Below, piece by piece: positions 8,209 to 19,200 of a stretch of 64,000 nt of DNA (positions within the stretch are counted from its first letter, which is position 1; the number at the start of each line of letters is the position of its first letter). Position numbers and translations under genes: made by a program. This DNA comes from Candidatus Leptofilum proximum (GTDB lineage: Bacteria > Chloroflexota > Anaerolineae > Promineifilales > Promineifilaceae). The stretch is taken from NCBI GenBank assembly GCA_016710325.1, contig JADJXK010000001.1:2136461-2200460 (forward strand), given 5' to 3'. Below the pieces are notes generated by a model. That model did no database searches. It was not told where the DNA came from and saw nothing but the letters and a program-made list of their open reading frames with translations.

Positions 8209-10260
8209 ATGCACAATCATTCTTATTGGACAAAGATTAGCAGCACACTGCGCTTCCTGTCTACGGCAATAGCCGTTCTTGAGGGGCGACCTCCTGAACA
8301 GCAGGCGCGTATCCTGGCCCGTCTTGTCTCCGTCATCCTGTTTATTACTCTTCTAATAACGCCAATCTGGCTGGTCATGTCTCCTGATTTTCCGTCGGCC
8401 CAGTACATTTCTGTTGGTCTTATTGGGGCGCTGTGTACAGCCTTGGTAATGAGCCGTATTGGGCGGATTCACGCAGCTGCTGCCCTGGTTGTTTTCTCCC
8501 TTATTGCTCTGGTTTTTGCCACCTTTTTTACAGCACCAGGACCCCTGACGGAGCGAATGATCACGCTTAATTTCCTCATCCTGGTGGTGATGGTCACCGG
8601 CCTTATTCTGCCTCAACTCACCCTGCCGATCATAACGCTCAGTCTGGCCACCATTGGTGTCTTTTTCTTTGTCCCGGATGCTCCATTTACCAGTACCTTT
8701 GCTTATCTGGTCTTCTTTCTGTCGATTTTTTCATTAGGCGGAGCCTACAGCCAGGTGAGTGGGAAATATAAACAACAGCTGTTTGAGAGCGAAGAACGAT
8801 ATCGCTCGGTGGTGACGGCCTTGTCGGAAGGCGTGATATTAATGTCCAAAGAAGGAAACGTAGAAACATTTAATACGGCCGCTGAACGCATCCTCGGCAT
8901 AACTCCACAGCAGCTGCAGGGCCGAAATGTCCTCGATCCAACGTGGCTGGCAATCCGTGAAGACGGTACTCCCTTTCGCGGCGAAGATTATCCCCTCATT
9001 GTGACGCTCAAAACCGGCCAGCCTCTCTCAGGGGCGGTGATGGGTCTCACTCATCCAGATGGTCAACTCCACTGGATTTCCATTAACTCCCAGCCGCTCG
9101 TCAACCCGGGAGAAGAGAGACCTTATGCCGCGGTGGCTTCACTGACGGATATCACGGCCCGCAAGCAGGATGAACGCGCCCTGCAAGAGGCCCAGATCTG
9201 GTACCACTCCTTATTTGAACAGAGGCACGATGCGGTGTTTATCCTGGACTTAGAAGGCAGGCATCTAGAGGCCAATCGTCGTGCGGCGGAACTGCTTGGT
9301 TACTCTGTAGAGGAAATTCAGCACCTCACCTTCCGTGATTTGTCGGTGGAACCGGCTCAGAGTGAGGAGAAGCTGGCCAGGCTGCTGGCTGGAGACAGCC
9401 TGCCCATGTACGAGCGGAAATTTCGCAAGAAAGATGGCAGTGAAATTCCCGTGGAGATTAACGTGGAGCTGGTGCGAACGCTGGATGGCCAACCGCTGCA
9501 CATTCAAAGCGTGGTGCGAGACATTACCGGGCGAAAACAGACCCAGCAGAATGAGTTTGATCTGGCGCTGGAAAAAGAACGGACGCACGTGTTGACTACC
9601 TTTGTGCACGATGCTTCCCACGAGTTTAGAACGCCGCTTTCCATCATTAATACCACGGCTTTTGTGATGGCCCGCCTGCAGGACCAAGAAAAACGCTATG
9701 AACGAGCTCGCTTGATTCAGGAGCAGATCATGCGCATCGTTAAGCTGACGGAAATGCTGCTGCTGATAACCAGGCTGGAGGGCACGCCGCTGCAGGATCA
9801 GGTAGTGGTGGACATTGGCCAAATTTTTGACCTGGTTTGTCAACGCCTCCAGAAGGACGAGGATACGCATCCGCAGGTGCTCTTTACCACTCCCCCAGAT
9901 TTGCCGTCGGTGGTCGGTAATCCAGAAGAGCTGATGGAAGCATTTCGCCAGATTTTGGAAAACGCGTACCGGTTTTCGCCGGGTGATGGGGTGATTACGG
10001 CCGTAACCGGCCACAACGACACCCACGTCTGGCTGCTCGTCCACGATTCGGGGCCAGGCATCCGGCCCGAAAACCTGCCCCACATCTTTGAGATGTTTTG
10101 GCGCGAAGATGAGGCCCACTCCACCCCAGGTCTGGGCCTTGGCTTGGCCATTGCCCAAAAGATCATCAATCGGCACGGTGGCAAAATTGAGGCTGTGAGC
10201 GACAGAGGCATGGGCTCTACCTTTCACATCTTTTTGCCCATCACCAACGCCGCAGATTAA
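8209..10260 (+). CDS. Membrane sensor histidine kinase with two PAS domains
   Basis: 683 aa. About six hydrophobic segments occupy residues 30-180 with little periplasmic loop. Two PAS domains follow: the first from RYRSVVTALSEGVILM (about 197-315) and the second from WYHSLFEQRHDAVFIL (about 325-440). The HisKA phosphorylation site is in HDASHEFRTPLS (about 471). The ATPase domain has N-box ENAYRFSP (about 585), G1 DSGPGI (about 613) and G2 GLGLGLAI (about 640). ATG 8209 is preferred over 8185 because AGGA lies 8 bases upstream. No response regulator is adjacent, so it is an orphan here. The ligand is unknown. Confidence 0.9.
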   Translation: MHNHSYWTKISSTLRFLSTAIAVLEGRPPEQQARILARLVSVILFITLLITPIWLVMSPDFPSAQYISVGLIGALCTALVMSRIGRIHAAAALVVFSLIALVFATFFTAPGPLTERMITLNFLILVVMVTGLILPQLTLPIITLSLATIGVFFFVPDAPFTSTFAYLVFFLSIFSLGGAYSQVSGKYKQQLFESEERYRSVVTALSEGVILMSKEGNVETFNTAAERILGITPQQLQGRNVLDPTWLAIREDGTPFRGEDYPLIVTLKTGQPLSGAVMGLTHPDGQLHWISINSQPLVNPGEERPYAAVASLTDITARKQDERALQEAQIWYHSLFEQRHDAVFILDLEGRHLEANRRAAELLGYSVEEIQHLTFRDLSVEPAQSEEKLARLLAGDSLPMYERKFRKKDGSEIPVEINVELVRTLDGQPLHIQSVVRDITGRKQTQQNEFDLALEKERTHVLTTFVHDASHEFRTPLSIINTTAFVMARLQDQEKRYERARLIQEQIMRIVKLTEMLLLITRLEGTPLQDQVVVDIGQIFDLVCQRLQKDEDTHPQVLFTTPPDLPSVVGNPEELMEAFRQILENAYRFSPGDGVITAVTGHNDTHVWLLVHDSGPGIRPENLPHIFEMFWREDEAHSTPGLGLGLAIAQKIINRHGGKIEAVSDRGMGSTFHIFLPITNAAD

Positions 10261-10264
10261 AACG

Positions 10265-10301
10265 AGAAGGTGCCAGCCAGGCTCTCTGGCTGGCATCTTC
10301 T
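10265..10301. terminator. Hairpin between convergent kinase and cytochrome genes
   Basis: AGAAGGTGCCAGCCAG (10265-10280) and CTGGCTGGCATCTTCT (10286-10301) form a 16-bp stem with one G-T pair and a 5-base loop. There is no long T-run. It lies between convergent genes, so it can serve both strands. Confidence 0.7.
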
Positions 10302-10377
10302 GGGTTGGTCTAAGTAACCGTCTAGAAATAACTCCCCGCTTTTCAGATTGGGCCAATCTCAGCAAGGTTTTACTCTG

Positions 10378-11304
10378 TTATTCCCCGGCGTTTTGGTAAG
10401 CAATGGCATCTTCATCGGCCACGGGTGGCAGGCTTTGTAAATATACCCAAATCGCGTGCAGTTCCTCGTCTGTCAGCTGGCCAATGGCCATCCAGGGCAT
10501 CAGCGACTGCGGAATGTAGGTGCCGTCGGGCAAAGCGCCCTCGCGCAAGGCGAGGAGGAATTCTTCCTCAGTCCAGTCACCCAGGTTGTAGGGTGTGATG
10601 TTGGGCGAAGGCACGCGCAGACGTTCCAGGTTGGGCACGCCCGCAAAGTCTTCGCCGTGGCAGCTGCGGCAGGGCAGCGCCAGGTATGCGCCGTAAGCCA
10701 GGGTATCGCTCGGGTCTGGCCCCACCGGAATCTCGGCGACGGCTTCGTGGTCAATCATCTTGATCGCGGGTAGACCTTGAGGATTGCCCATCACAAAGTC
10801 CCACAGGTACGGACCGGAATAGCCGTTGGGCGGGCCGGGTTCAGCGGAGGGTGGCAGCGTCTTCAGGTAGGCGATAATGTCTCCCAAATCTTCCTGGCTT
10901 AAATCCACATAGTAGTTTGAAGGCATATAGATGAGCGCTTTGCCGTCTCGCCCCACGCCGTGGCGAATGGCACGGATGTAATCCTCGTCGGTGTACCCTT
11001 CAAGGCCATTTTCCCCCGGCGTCAGGTTAGATGGGCCAAAGGTGCCGGTGAGGACCGGAATGTTGGCCCACAACATGCCGGAAAGATCTTTGCCGTGGCA
11101 TTCGGTGCAGCGCACGATATCTACCAAAATTTTCCCACGATCAATGCTGGCCTGGTCGGTGGGAATTTCCATCGCTTGCACCTCAACATCAATGGTGCGC
11201 CGGGCCTGGGTATACCAGTAAATGTAGTAGCCCAACAGACCAATAAGGGCCAGGCCTAAAATGCCTCCGAGAACGATTCCCAGCCACTTAAGAAATTTTT
11301 TCAT
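10378..11304 (-). CDS. Membrane-anchored diheme cytochrome c
   Basis: 308 aa. One N-terminal membrane anchor (residues about 5-30, LGIVLGGILGLALIGLLGYYIYW) precedes two cytochrome c domains. Heme sites are CTECH (about 69) and CRSCH (about 210). Likely axial Met residues are in YMPSNYY and in SLMPWMAIG. AAGGAGAAGGAT lies just before the ATG. It likely carries electrons on the outer face of the membrane, resembling the cytochrome subunits of alcohol or aldehyde dehydrogenases, but no dehydrogenase gene is beside it. It is on the same strand as the NRPS operon but separated from it, so a link is not implied. Confidence 0.88.
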   Translation of the reverse strand: MKKFLKWLGIVLGGILGLALIGLLGYYIYWYTQARRTIDVEVQAMEIPTDQASIDRGKILVDIVRCTECHGKDLSGMLWANIPVLTGTFGPSNLTPGENGLEGYTDEDYIRAIRHGVGRDGKALIYMPSNYYVDLSQEDLGDIIAYLKTLPPSAEPGPPNGYSGPYLWDFVMGNPQGLPAIKMIDHEAVAEIPVGPDPSDTLAYGAYLALPCRSCHGEDFAGVPNLERLRVPSPNITPYNLGDWTEEEFLLALREGALPDGTYIPQSLMPWMAIGQLTDEELHAIWVYLQSLPPVADEDAIAYQNAGE

Positions 11305-11352
11305 ATCCTTCTCCTTACTTTAAGTTGTTGTTCGGGTTGGTTTTTCATGCCC

Positions 11353-12483
11353 TCAGGCAAGATATGCGTTTTTGGCAATCATGATTTGCTGCATCTGGTG
11401 GCTGCCTTCAATGATTTCCATGACTTTGGCATCACGCAAAAAGCGCTGCACGGGATAGTCACTGCTGCAGCCGTTGGCGCCATGAATCTGCACGGCGTCG
11501 GTCGCCACCTCCATTGCTGTTTTGGAGGCGAAATATTTGGCAATGAGGATGTCGTTGGTGGCGCTGGGCTGCTGGTTTTCCAGGGCATAGCCCGCCTGCA
11601 GGCAAAGCAGGCGGGCCGCTTTTACGTGGGTGACCATGTTGGTCACCATTTGTTGGATGAGCTGGAATTTGCTGATCGGCTGGCCAAACTGCTCGCGGGC
11701 CTGGGTGTAGGCCAGGCTGGCTTCCAGGCTGGCCTGGCCGATGCCCACGCTGCCCCAGGCCACGGAGTAACGGCCGATATCCAGCGCCGACATCGCCACC
11801 GCCATAATGCCAAAGCCAACGCCCGCCAGGATGTTTTGTGCCGGGATAGGGCAGTTGTCCAGCACCAGTTCGGCCAGCATGGCGCCTTTGGTGCCAATCA
11901 TGCCGTGGATGGGGTGGACGGTGAGGCCGGGTGTTTCTTTTTCCACCAGCAGGGCAACGGGCTGGCCGTCCTGCCGGGCAAAGAGCAGGAAGAGATCGGC
12001 GATCTGGCCAAAGGTGATCCATTTTTTACGGCCGTTCACCACCAAAACGTCAGCGTGCGGAACGGCCGTTGTCTCAATGTACCCCGCATTGCTGCCGATG
12101 TTGGGTTCACTCAGGGCAAACGCTCCGATCTTTTCGCCGCGCGCCAGCAGTGGCAGCCACTTCTCCTGCTGCGCCTGGCGGCCCCAGCGCTTCAGGGCAA
12201 ACGTCACCATGCTGTGCACCGTGATCAGGCTGCGGGTGGAGGAGCAGGCGTTGCCCAGTTCTTCGTTGAGCAGGCCAAACGAGAGGAGGTCCAGCGGCTG
12301 GCCGCCGTGTTCTTCCGGCACTAGCGCCCCTAAAAAGCCTAAATCGGCCATTTTGCAGATCAGTTCCCGCGGAAACTGCTCCGTTTCGTCAATCTGGCGG
12401 GCCAGGGGCGCCACTTCCTGTTGGGCAAACTGGCGGTACAGGTGTTGGTTGTCACGTTGTTGAGAGGTGTATTCAAATTGCAT
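11353..12483 (-). CDS. Acyl-CoA/acyl-ACP dehydrogenase, FkbI-like
   Basis: 376-aa flavin acyl-CoA dehydrogenase with a complete fold: FALSEPNIGSNA near the flavin, the segment RKKWITFGQIADLFLLFA, and the presumed catalytic Glu in VMEIIEGSHQMQQI. The pairing of CSSTRSLITVHSMV with WITFGQIAD resembles FkbI/ZmaE-type enzymes that oxidise glyceryl-ACP toward hydroxymalonyl-ACP. That fits the FkbH-like gene at the other end of the cluster. It is the last gene of the NRPS operon, 6 bases after the thioesterase start region. A fatty-acid-desaturating role is the main alternative. Confidence 0.82.
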   Translation of the reverse strand: MQFEYTSQQRDNQHLYRQFAQQEVAPLARQIDETEQFPRELICKMADLGFLGALVPEEHGGQPLDLLSFGLLNEELGNACSSTRSLITVHSMVTFALKRWGRQAQQEKWLPLLARGEKIGAFALSEPNIGSNAGYIETTAVPHADVLVVNGRKKWITFGQIADLFLLFARQDGQPVALLVEKETPGLTVHPIHGMIGTKGAMLAELVLDNCPIPAQNILAGVGFGIMAVAMSALDIGRYSVAWGSVGIGQASLEASLAYTQAREQFGQPISKFQLIQQMVTNMVTHVKAARLLCLQAGYALENQQPSATNDILIAKYFASKTAMEVATDAVQIHGANGCSSDYPVQRFLRDAKVMEIIEGSHQMQQIMIAKNAYLA

Positions 12484-12489
12484 GCTGTT

Positions 12490-13266
12490 TCATAACCTTT
12501 GTTGGTGGTGCATCTGGCGCTTGAGCAAATTACCCACGGTGTTTATCAGCGTGGGCTGTAGATCGTACAGAAAGAAGTGATTGCCGGGGAAGGTGAACAT
12601 TTCCAGCAGTTCGGTGCTTTGCTGCTGCCATTCCTGCAACCCGGCTTCATCCGTTTTTTCGTCGTCCACGGCGTCCAGAACGGTGATGGGGCAGGGGAGC
12701 GGTGCGGCTTCCCGGTAGGCGTACGTTTCTACCATCTGGAAATCGGCGCGAATCATGGGCAGCACCAGGCTGCGCAGTTCGGCGTTTTGCAGCACCGTGG
12801 GTGAAGTGCCGTTGAGCCCTTCCAGCGCCGTGACAAACTCTGCCTCTGGCAGGTGATGAATGTGCGGATCGGCATAGGGCACGTGCGGCGCGTTCAGGCC
12901 AGAGACGATGAGGCGCTGTGGCAGCGGCAGCCCTTGCCGCCGCAGCCGCTGAGCCACCTCGTAGCTTAGCAGTGCGCCCATGCTGTGCCCCCAAAAAACA
13001 AACGGCCGATCCAGAAAAGGCGGCAGCGCCTGGGCCAGCGCCTGCACCACCGTATCCACCTGGTGATGCAGCGTATCGCGCAGGCGTGTCTCGCGGCCGG
13101 GCAGCTGCACGGCGTAGCTGGTGACATATTCGGGCAGCATCCGGCTCCACTGGAAGAAGGTGGACGCGCCGCCCCCGGCATGGGGAAAGAAGAAGAGGCG
13201 GAGACGGCCGTTTTGCCCGCGCGAAAAAGGCATCAGCCAGGGTGTGGTGAGGGGTCGATGGGTCAT
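12490..13266 (-). CDS. Type II thioesterase (GrsT-like)
   Basis: 258-aa alpha/beta hydrolase of the NRPS/PKS editing type. The N-terminal FFFPHAGGGASTF loop is typical. The nucleophile is in WGHSMGALL, the likely Asp lies in the VLDAVDDEKTDE segment, and the His is in FPGNHFFL. These enzymes clear wrong acyl groups from carrier domains. The gene lies 7 bases after the giant NRPS stop and 6 bases before the dehydrogenase, so it is surely co-transcribed with them. Confidence 0.93.
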   Translation of the reverse strand: MTHRPLTTPWLMPFSRGQNGRLRLFFFPHAGGGASTFFQWSRMLPEYVTSYAVQLPGRETRLRDTLHHQVDTVVQALAQALPPFLDRPFVFWGHSMGALLSYEVAQRLRRQGLPLPQRLIVSGLNAPHVPYADPHIHHLPEAEFVTALEGLNGTSPTVLQNAELRSLVLPMIRADFQMVETYAYREAAPLPCPITVLDAVDDEKTDEAGLQEWQQQSTELLEMFTFPGNHFFLYDLQPTLINTVGNLLKRQMHHQQRL

Positions 13267-13273
13267 GTGGTTA

Positions 13274-16200
13274 TTACCTCATGCCTGCTGGTTGCACCAG
13301 GCGGTTGGTGAGCGTCTGGGCGATTTGTTTGACCGTTTTGGGCGCTTGCAGCAGGGTAAAGTGGTTGCCCCGCAGCACCTCCACCGACAGCTGGGCCAGG
13401 TACGCCTGCCAGCCCAGCCACTTGTCCTTTTGCCTTCTGGCGCTGTTTTTGGCCACGATGAGCTGGACCGGGTGGGCAAACGGCCGTGGCCCATACGCCT
13501 GCATTGCCGCATAGTTGGCCTGGAAGACGGTAAACTGCCGGGCAAACTCGTCCCAGGTCAGTTCCTCCGGCAGGTGGCCGGCCGCTTGCAGCTGGGGCCA
13601 CAGATGGCGCAGCTGCGCGTCGATGGACGCGCCGTCAGGCAGTAGATTGAGCTTCGTTTTGGGCGACAGGTAGCCGGTGTCCTGGGCAAACCATTGCAGC
13701 AGCGTGGTGGCGGGCGGCAGTTCCACCTGGCCTGATGGGGCGAAGGTGTCGATGAGCGTCAGCGATCCAACTGCCTGGTCAGCCGCGGCCAGCTGTTGGG
13801 CCATTTCCAGCGCCACCACACCACCCATGGACCAGCCAAGCAGGTGATACGGCCGTCCAATGTCGGTCGCCTCCAATGCTTGCAGATAGCTGGCGGCCAT
13901 GCTGGCGATGTCTGTTTGGGCGGGTGTGTGCGGCAGCAGGCCGAGCGATTGCAGACCGTAGACCGGCTGCTGGGCGGGCAAGGCCTGCACCAGCCCCAGG
14001 TACGGCAGCACCTGGCCGCTGCCGGGATGAATGACGATAAGCGGTGGCTGATCGGATCTGCCTGGGCGCAGCGTTACTAACGGGCTGTGGGCCGTCTGCG
14101 TCGTGGGATCGCTCATGTATCGGGCAATGGCGGCAATGGTGCCTTCCTGGAAGAGGCGGGGCAGGGGAAGTTTAACGGCCGTTGCCTTCTGCATCGCCGC
14201 CACCAGCCGGATGGCCAGCAGGGAGTGGCCGCCCAACTCGAAGAAGTTGTCGTGAATGCCTACCGGGGAGACATTCAGCACACGTTCCCAAACTTCGACC
14301 AGCTGCTTTTGCAGGGGTGTTTCCGGGGCGACGTAGGGCGTCAACCGCATCATCTCCACATTTTCCGGTGCAGGTAAGGCGCGGCGGTTGATCTTGCCGC
14401 TGGGGGTCAGCGGGAACTGCTCCAGCCGGATGAAGTGGGCGGGCACCATGTAGGCGGGCAGCTTTTCGCGGAGGAGGGCGGGGAGGGTGGTGACGGCCGT
14501 TTCATCAACTGTAATCACGTAAGCCACCAGCTGCTGCGCCCCCTGGTCCGGTTTATGCGCCTGCACTACCGCTTGCTGCACCGCCGGATGCTGGTTGAGC
14601 ACCGTCTCAATCTCGCCCAGCTCCACGCGATGGCCACGAATCTTCACCTGGAAGTCATTGCGGCCCAGGTATTGGATGTTGCCATCGGGCAGGTAGCGGG
14701 CCAGATCGCCGGTTTTGTACAGGAGTGACCGGGTGTGCGATGAGGACATCGCCGGGTGACCGGGTGACCGGGTGACAAGAGCATTTGTCACCTTGTCACC
14801 TTGTCTCCCTGTCACCTTGTCAAAAGGATTGGGGACGAAGCGCTCCGCCGTCAGATCCGGCTGGTTGATGTAGCCGGTGGCCAGGTTTAGCCCGTCGATG
14901 TACAGCTCGCCGGGTATGCCAATGGGCACGGGGCGCATGTGCCGGTCCAGCAGATAGATTTTGTTGTTGTCGATCACCCTACCAATGGGTGGCAGGTCGG
15001 GCCACTGATCCGGGTCGGGGACGAGCGTGTACGCGGTGATCACGTGGCTCTCGCTGGGGCCGTAGTGGTTGTGGAAGGCACAGCCGGGCAGTTTCTTGAA
15101 GAAGTCGCGGATCGGTGGGGTGGATTGCAGCGCTTCCCCGGCAGTGATCACTTCTTGCAGCGTGTCCGGGTAGGAATCCAGCCAATGGGCTGCTTCGGCC
15201 AGGTTGTGCAGGGCTACGAAGGGCAGGAAGAGCCGCTCGATGCGGTATTTTTGCAGGGTGGCCAGCAGCTGTTCGCCGTCGCGCCGCACGTCGTCGGGGA
15301 TGAGCACAAGCGTGCCGCCCGCCTGCCAGGTGCTAAACATCTCCTGGAAGTGCACGTCGAAGCTGAGCGAGGTGAACTGAAGGGTGCGCGTTGGCCCTTG
15401 CCGAAACATCGCTTTCTTTTGCCAGGCGAGCATGTTGTTCAGGGCGCGGTGCGGCAGCACCACTCCTTTAGGCGTGCCGGTAGAGCCAGAGGTGAAGATG
15501 ACGTAGACAGAGTGTTCGGGGTCGATTACGGCCGTTACCCGCCCCTCCGCAAACGGCGACAGATCCAGCTCGTTCACGTTGATCCGGCTGCATCCAACAT
15601 CGCTCAGGTCAAGGCTGGAGTGGGTCAGCAGCAGCCGCACGTCGGCGTGGTCCAACATTAGTTGGAGGCGGTCGGGCGGGTAGTCGGGGTCCAGCGGCAC
15701 GTACCCTGCGCCTGCTTTGAGGATGGCCAGAACGGCCGTCACCATCTCCAGCGAGCGCGGAATCATGATGCCCACCGGGTCGTTGGGCTGCACGCCGTTG
15801 GCTTGCAGGAAGTGGGCCAGCTGGTTGGCCCGCGCGTCGAGTTGGGCATAGGTCAGCTGCTGGTCGCCAAAAAGCACGGCCACGGCCTCGGGCGTGGCGT
15901 CGGCCTGCTGCTCAAAGCGGTGGTGGACCAGTTCGTGGGGATCGATGGGAACGGCCGTATCGTTCCACGCCTCGATCTGCGCCTCTTCTTCCGGGGTCAG
16001 CAGCTGCGCCTCGATGATTGGCTGGTCTGGATTGTCGACCATAGCGGTCACAACTTGCTGGAAGTGCTGCGCCATGCGGGCAATGGTTTCCGGGTAGAAG
16101 AGGTCGGTATTGTACTCAAAGGCGGCGAGGAATTCTGCGGCCGTTTCTTGCACGTGCAGCAGCAGGTCAAACTTGGCCGTTTTGGTTGCCGTCTCGATGG

Positions 16201-19200
16201 CATTGATCCGCAGCGGCAGCCCGGCAGGCAGCGGCTGGTCATCCCCCTGGTTTTGCAGCACAAACATCACCTGGAACAGCGGGTGGCGGCCGGGATCGCG
16301 GTGGGGCAGCAGCGCCTGGACCAGGTTTTCAAACGGATACTCCTGGTGGGCATGGGCCGCCAGCATCGTCTGGCGGGTTTGCTGCAGCAGGTCGCGCCAG
16401 GTGGTCGTTTCATCGACGTGGCTGCGCAGGGCCAGCGTGTTGAGGAAGAAGCCAATCATGTTTTTCAGGTCGGGATGGCTGCGGTTGGCGATGGGTGTGC
16501 CCACCACCAGGTCTTCCTGGTTGGTGTAGCGGTACAGCAGCCCGTTAAACGCCGTCAGCAGGGTGACAAACAGCGTGGCCTGCTCGGCCTGGGTCCACTG
16601 CTTCACTTTTTCGGCCGGGGGCAGCGGCAGGGTAAAGTCGAGCATATCGCCGTGGCTGGTTTGCCACTGCGGCCGGGGTTTGTCCGTGGGCAGTGCAAGT
16701 GTGGTGGGCGCCTGGGCCAGGTGCTCACGCCAGAAGGCCAGGCTTTTAGCCATCACGTCATCCGTGAGCCGCGCCTGCTGCCAGACGGTGTAGTCGCCGT
16801 ACTGCACGTTGATCGACGGCAGGGGCAGCGCCCGCCCGGTGGTCTTTTGCAGGTAATGCACGACGATTTCGCGTAGGAATAGGCCCGTCGACCAGGCATC
16901 GAAGGCGATGTGGTGCACGGTAAAGAGCAGCAGGTGCATTTCTGAGGCCAGCTGCAGCAGGTGGATGCGGTAGATGGGACCAGTTTGCAGATCAAACGGC
17001 GTCAGGGCACTTTCGCGGCGAATGGCGTCGGCCTGGGCGGCTTTGCCGTCATCGGGTAACTCGGATAGATCGGTGCAGGGGAGGGGAACGGCCGTAAACG
17101 GCGCTACTTCCTGGTATGGCGTCTCATCCTCGCCGGGCACAAAGTGGGTGCGCAGACTTTCATGCCGCTGCAAGACCTTGTTAAAGCTGTGCGCCAGGGC
17201 GTCGGTGTCGAGCACGCCGCGGATTTCCAGGTGGATGGGAATGTTGTAGCTGGCGTTGGCCTCTGGGTTGATCTGCGCGATGAACCACATGCGCTGCTGG
17301 GCAAAGGAGAGCGGCAGCGGCTGGTCTGCCGGGCGCGGCGGAATACGCGGCGTTTCTTCGTCTTCGGCCACCTTTTGCCGCTGCCACCTGGCCAGCAGCG
17401 CCTGCTTTTTGGCCGAAAGGTTGTCGCGGCGAGCGGCCAGCTCGGCTTGTTTAGCGGCGCGGGAATCGGTTTCTTGACTGGTTTGTTCGGTTTGCTGCAG
17501 GGCTTGCAGTGCCGGGTAGTCTATCTCACCAACGGCCGTTACCGGCATCTCCTCCAGCACGTGGAACACCGCTGGAACAAACTGGGCGGGCAGCTGCTGT
17601 TTGGCCAGCTGCTCCAGCTGGGCGGTTTCCAGCGGTTGGCGGGTGACCACGTAGGCGTGCAGCTGTCGTTTTTCGCAGGGCGCATCATCGGGCAAGATGA
17701 TACAGTCCTGGACGGCGGGATGGCGGGCCAGATGGGCGGCCACGGCGGTGGTGTCCACAAAATGGCTGCGGGTGGTGGTGTGGGCGGGGTGGTAGCGGCG
17801 GAATTGGAGACGGCCGTTTTCCACCCAGCGCCATTTGTCGTCCGTTGGCAGCAAGTTCGCCCCCACGTGCAGCTCGCCAATGACGCCAATCGGTGCCGGT
17901 TGCCCCGCGCTGTTTCGGATAGCGACTGGTGCCGTTGGTGTGCCAGTCAGCCAATCGACCGGCTCGTCTACCGGATTTAGCATCACGGGCAGCAGTGTGG
18001 CCGTTGTCAGCGCGCCGTGCAGGCGGCGACGGCCGTGCCACTTCTGCCACAGGGCGGGCGGCATATCGGCTTCGAGGGAGACGGCCGTTTGCAGATGCGG
18101 CACTTTAGCCGGATCAAGTGCGCCTAGGAGCACCGCAGGCAGGATGGCAAAATCCACCTGCGTGTGGGCCAGCAGATCGTAGAGTGAAGTCAATTTGGTG
18201 AGCTGGCTGCGGGGGGCCAGGTACAGGGTGGCGCCGTTCAGCAGCGTGGCAAACAGTTCGTGCGCAGCCTGGTGGCTGGCGAAGACGGCAAAATGCAGCA
18301 CGCGGCTGGTAGCTTCGATGGGGTAGATGTCGGCCAGCTCGGCCAGCTCGGCGGCCGGGTAACTGCCCAGGAACGGCAGGTGCAGGCCGCCGGCTGCCGG
18401 GGCGGGCAGGTCGGTGTCGGGATGGTGTGCGGCCGTTTCGATGGCCAGTGCAGGCAAATCGAACTGGTCAGCAGGTGGGGCTGAATCGCAGTAGAGCAGC
18501 AGTTTCGCGCTTCCGTCTTGCAGCGCCTGCTGCTGCCAGCTGCGCGGCTCGTCCTCGTTGAGCGGCAGGTAGATGCCGCCCGCCTTGAGCACGCCCCAAA
18601 CGGCGGTGATCATCTGCGGCGTGGGCGAAGCATAGATGGCAACCGTCTCGCCGGGCTGCACGCCTTGCTGCCGCAGCAGGTGGGCCACCTGGTTGCTTTG
18701 CCGGTGCAGCTGGTTGTAGGTGAGCGTGGTGGTGGGGGTGTGAACGGCCGTCTTCTCGCCAAACTGCGCGGCGATGGTGGCAAAACGCTTGGTGAGGCTG
18801 GCGGCTGGAGCCACGGCCTGGGTCGCCTGCGCTTGCCGGTCACGTTCCGCCGCCGTTCGCAGATCGAGTTGGGCGATGGGTATGTCGGGTTGGGCCAGCA
18901 TCTGGTCCAGCAGGGTGACGTAGTGCTGGCACAGCTGTTTAATGCGCGCCGCCGAAAACAGGTCGGTGTTGTACTCCACCCCGCCAAAGATGCGCTCGTT
19001 TTGCGTCGTCAGGGAAAGGGTGATGTCGAATTTGGCGGTCTGCGCACCAAACGGAATGGGCTCCAGCTTGATGCCGGGAATGCCGGGCGGCGGGCTGGCG
19101 GCCTGGGCCGTGAACAGGGTCTGGAACAGCGGCGAATGAGCGGCATCACGCCGATGCTCAATCGCCTCCACCACCTTGTTGAAGGGGATGTCCTGGTTTT

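Noticed and set aside
10378..11304. Cytochrome c gene as part of the NRPS cluster
   Set aside because: Same strand, but no biosynthetic role is evident; treated as a neighbour.
11347..12324. Plus-strand 325-codon frame
   Set aside because: Antisense shadow of the acyl-CoA dehydrogenase, whose motifs are complete on the other strand.
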